Source: Bradyrhizobium manausense (GTDB taxonomy: Bacteria; Pseudomonadota; Alphaproteobacteria; Rhizobiales; Xanthobacteraceae). From it: DNA of 64,000 bases. Below the pieces are notes generated by a model that searched no databases, had not been told where the DNA came from, and was given only the letters and a program-made list of their open reading frames with translations. The translations under genes were made by a program, and so were the position numbers. The stretch lies in the NCBI RefSeq assembly GCF_001440035.1, contig NZ_LJYG01000112.1, positions 411,151 to 475,150 of the forward strand, read 5' to 3'. The first letter of the stretch is position 1; every line of letters begins with the position of its first letter. Positions 62,794 through 64,000 of this stretch are shown here, piece by piece.

Positions 62794-63879
62794 ATGAGCG
62801 TCACGCTCAAAGATGTGGCACTGGCGGCCCGCGTTTCAGTCAGCACTGCTTCCCGAGCGCTGACAGGAACCGGCCTGACCAGCGAACGCACGCAGGAGCG
62901 TCTGGCGCGCATCGCGCGCGAGCTCGGCTACCGGCCGAACCCGATTGCGCGCGGCCTCAAGACCGGACAGTCGCGGCTGGTCGCTCTTCTCGTCCACAAT
63001 CTCACCAACGCCTCGTTCCAGGTGATGGCCGAAGTGGTGCAAGCACGTCTGAAGGCGCTGGGTTATCAGATGCTTCTGTGCATCGGCGGCGACGATCCGC
63101 AAGCCGAGAGCGACACCCTCACCACGCTGGTCGATCACCGCATCGACGGGCTGATCGTGGTGCCCACGGGCAAGAACGGCGCGCAGCTCAAGACGCTCTC
63201 CAAGGACGTGCCCATCGTCTGCCTGGTGCGGCGCGACGACGCGACCGATCTCGAGACCGTGCTCGCCGACGATCCGCAAGGCGCCTATCTGGGCACCCGC
63301 CACCTGATCGAGCTCGGGCACAAGCGGATCGGGCTGATCGTCGGCCGCCAGGACACCACGTCGGGCCGCGAACGATTGTCCGGCTATGTCCGCGCCCTGC
63401 GTGAGGCCGGCATCGCCAGGGACGACACATTGATTCATGCCGGCCACTACGTCCCGGAGACTGGCGCGACCTACGCCCGCAAGCTGCTCGATCTCCCCCG
63501 GCCGCCGAGCGCGATCTTCGTTGCCAATCATGAGGCAACGCTCGGCGTGCTGCGGGTGACGGCGGAGCGAAACATCGCTATTCCCGACGATCTCTCGCTG
63601 CTCTGTTATGAAGACATGCCGTGGTTCGAATGGCATCGCCCGGCGATCAGCATTGTCGACAACGGCGCGCGGGATCTTGCCAATCTCGCCGTCGACCGGC
63701 TGTTGCATCGCATGGACGTCAAGGGCAACGGCAATGACGGGGTGCGCGAATATCGCGTCGGCGCCCGACTGATCAAGCGCGATTCCTGCCGCCAGATCGA
63801 CGCCCCCGCCCCTGCTAGATCCGGCAAGTCCAAATCCTCTTCATCCAAACCGTCTGCGGCCAAATCCGCGAAGGCCTGA
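62794..63879 (+). CDS. LacI-family transcriptional regulator
   Basis: A 361-residue repressor-type protein. The N-terminal DNA-binding region is VTLKDVALAARVSVSTASRALTGTG, followed by the hinge helix YRPNPIARGLKTGQ. The ligand domain resembles periplasmic binding proteins, with LVALLVHNLTNASFQVMAEVVQ, DHRIDGLIVVPTG and NHEATLGVLRV. A low-complexity Ser/Lys/Ala tail ends the protein. Two identical palindromic sites precede it, one near each divergent start, so it probably represses both itself and the eleven-gene operon until an inducer, likely a sugar-acid-like intermediate, binds. The tautomerase gene follows at once. Confidence 0.93.
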   Translation: MSVTLKDVALAARVSVSTASRALTGTGLTSERTQERLARIARELGYRPNPIARGLKTGQSRLVALLVHNLTNASFQVMAEVVQARLKALGYQMLLCIGGDDPQAESDTLTTLVDHRIDGLIVVPTGKNGAQLKTLSKDVPIVCLVRRDDATDLETVLADDPQGAYLGTRHLIELGHKRIGLIVGRQDTTSGRERLSGYVRALREAGIARDDTLIHAGHYVPETGATYARKLLDLPRPPSAIFVANHEATLGVLRVTAERNIAIPDDLSLLCYEDMPWFEWHRPAISIVDNGARDLANLAVDRLLHRMDVKGNGNDGVREYRVGARLIKRDSCRQIDAPAPARSGKSKSSSSKPSAAKSAKA

Positions 63880-63882
63880 CCG

Positions 63883-64000
63883 ATGCCCTATGTCGAAGTA
63901 CTCGCCCCGCAAGTTCCAAACCAGCGCAAGGCCGCGCTGGCGCGGTCGGTGACGGACGGCCTGATGTCGGCGTTCGGCGTCACCGCGGATACGGTCACGC
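63883..64000 (+). CDS. Tautomerase-family protein (4-oxalocrotonate tautomerase-like), cut by window edge
   Basis: The visible 39 residues begin Met-Pro-Tyr-Val-Glu-Val. Removal of Met would expose the N-terminal Pro1 that is the catalytic base of the tautomerase superfamily. The spacing LAPQVPNQRKAALARSVTDGL matches the first strand and helix of these small enzymes. It starts three bases after the LacI-family gene stop and is probably on the same transcript. A keto-enol tautomerase would suit 2-oxo-acid chemistry by the DapA-like enzymes of the divergent operon (inference). The C-terminus lies outside the window. Confidence 0.75.
   Translation, partial: MPYVEVLAPQVPNQRKAALARSVTDGLMSAFGVTADTVT

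Overview
The window looks like chromosomal DNA of an alphaproteobacterium close to Bradyrhizobium (Nitrobacteraceae). It is GC-rich and densely coding, and it carries several solute-binding-protein ABC and TRAP uptake systems, PleC/DivJ-type signalling, CtrA-like and alphaproteobacterial LexA-like sites, and the dispersed intergenic palindromes typical of bradyrhizobia. No rRNA, tRNA, CRISPR array, prophage or insertion sequence was recognised. The genus is inferred from gene content and repeat style, not from a marker gene.

Region 1 (1-33.6 kb) is mostly core and housekeeping: a TerB-like protein, a MOSC-reductase-ferredoxin fusion, peroxiredoxin, a YbdK-type ligase, glutathione reductase, rpiA, gph, moaA, a TRAP transporter (small and large membrane subunits near 14 kb, with a TakP-like binding protein 9 kb away), a TctD/TctE-like two-component pair, an epoxide hydrolase, TauE, a small sigma-factor operon, the Mrp Fe-S carrier, a hydroxyisobutyrate-dehydrogenase-like enzyme, NhaD, a PleC/DivJ-like kinase and dusA. 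Regulatory details include a LexA-type site before an unknown 102-residue protein and two CtrA-type sites.

Region 2 (33.7-53.7 kb) is an accessory catabolic block for amines or amino acids. A minus-strand operon holds a peptide/opine-type ABC transporter (fused ATPase, binding protein, two permeases), a two-domain GNAT, a frameshifted D-threonine-aldolase-like gene, an aldehyde dehydrogenase and a DadA-like flavin oxidase. A second set follows: a paralogous oxidase, an Lrp regulator, a class III aminotransferase, a type II haloacid dehalogenase, a semialdehyde dehydrogenase, a cupin, a hydroxyacid dehydrogenase and a paralogous GNAT. The oxidase, aldehyde dehydrogenase and GNAT occur twice, which suggests two branches of one scheme.

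Region 3 (53.8-64 kb) is an eleven-gene minus-strand operon: three DapA-family aldolases, a CaiB-type CoA transferase, an acyl-CoA dehydrogenase, two MaoC-fold proteins (one lacking the catalytic pair), a small ferredoxin-like-fold protein and a polar amino-acid-type ABC transporter. It diverges from a LacI-family regulator. The divergent gap holds two identical 14-bp operator-like sequences 86 bp apart. I do not recognise this combination as a known pathway, and it is the best candidate in the window for an undescribed system.

Two genes (paiB-like, 3.9 kb; D-threonine-aldolase-like, 37 kb) are each broken by what looks like one missing base in a G/C-rich stretch. This could be real decay or sequence error.
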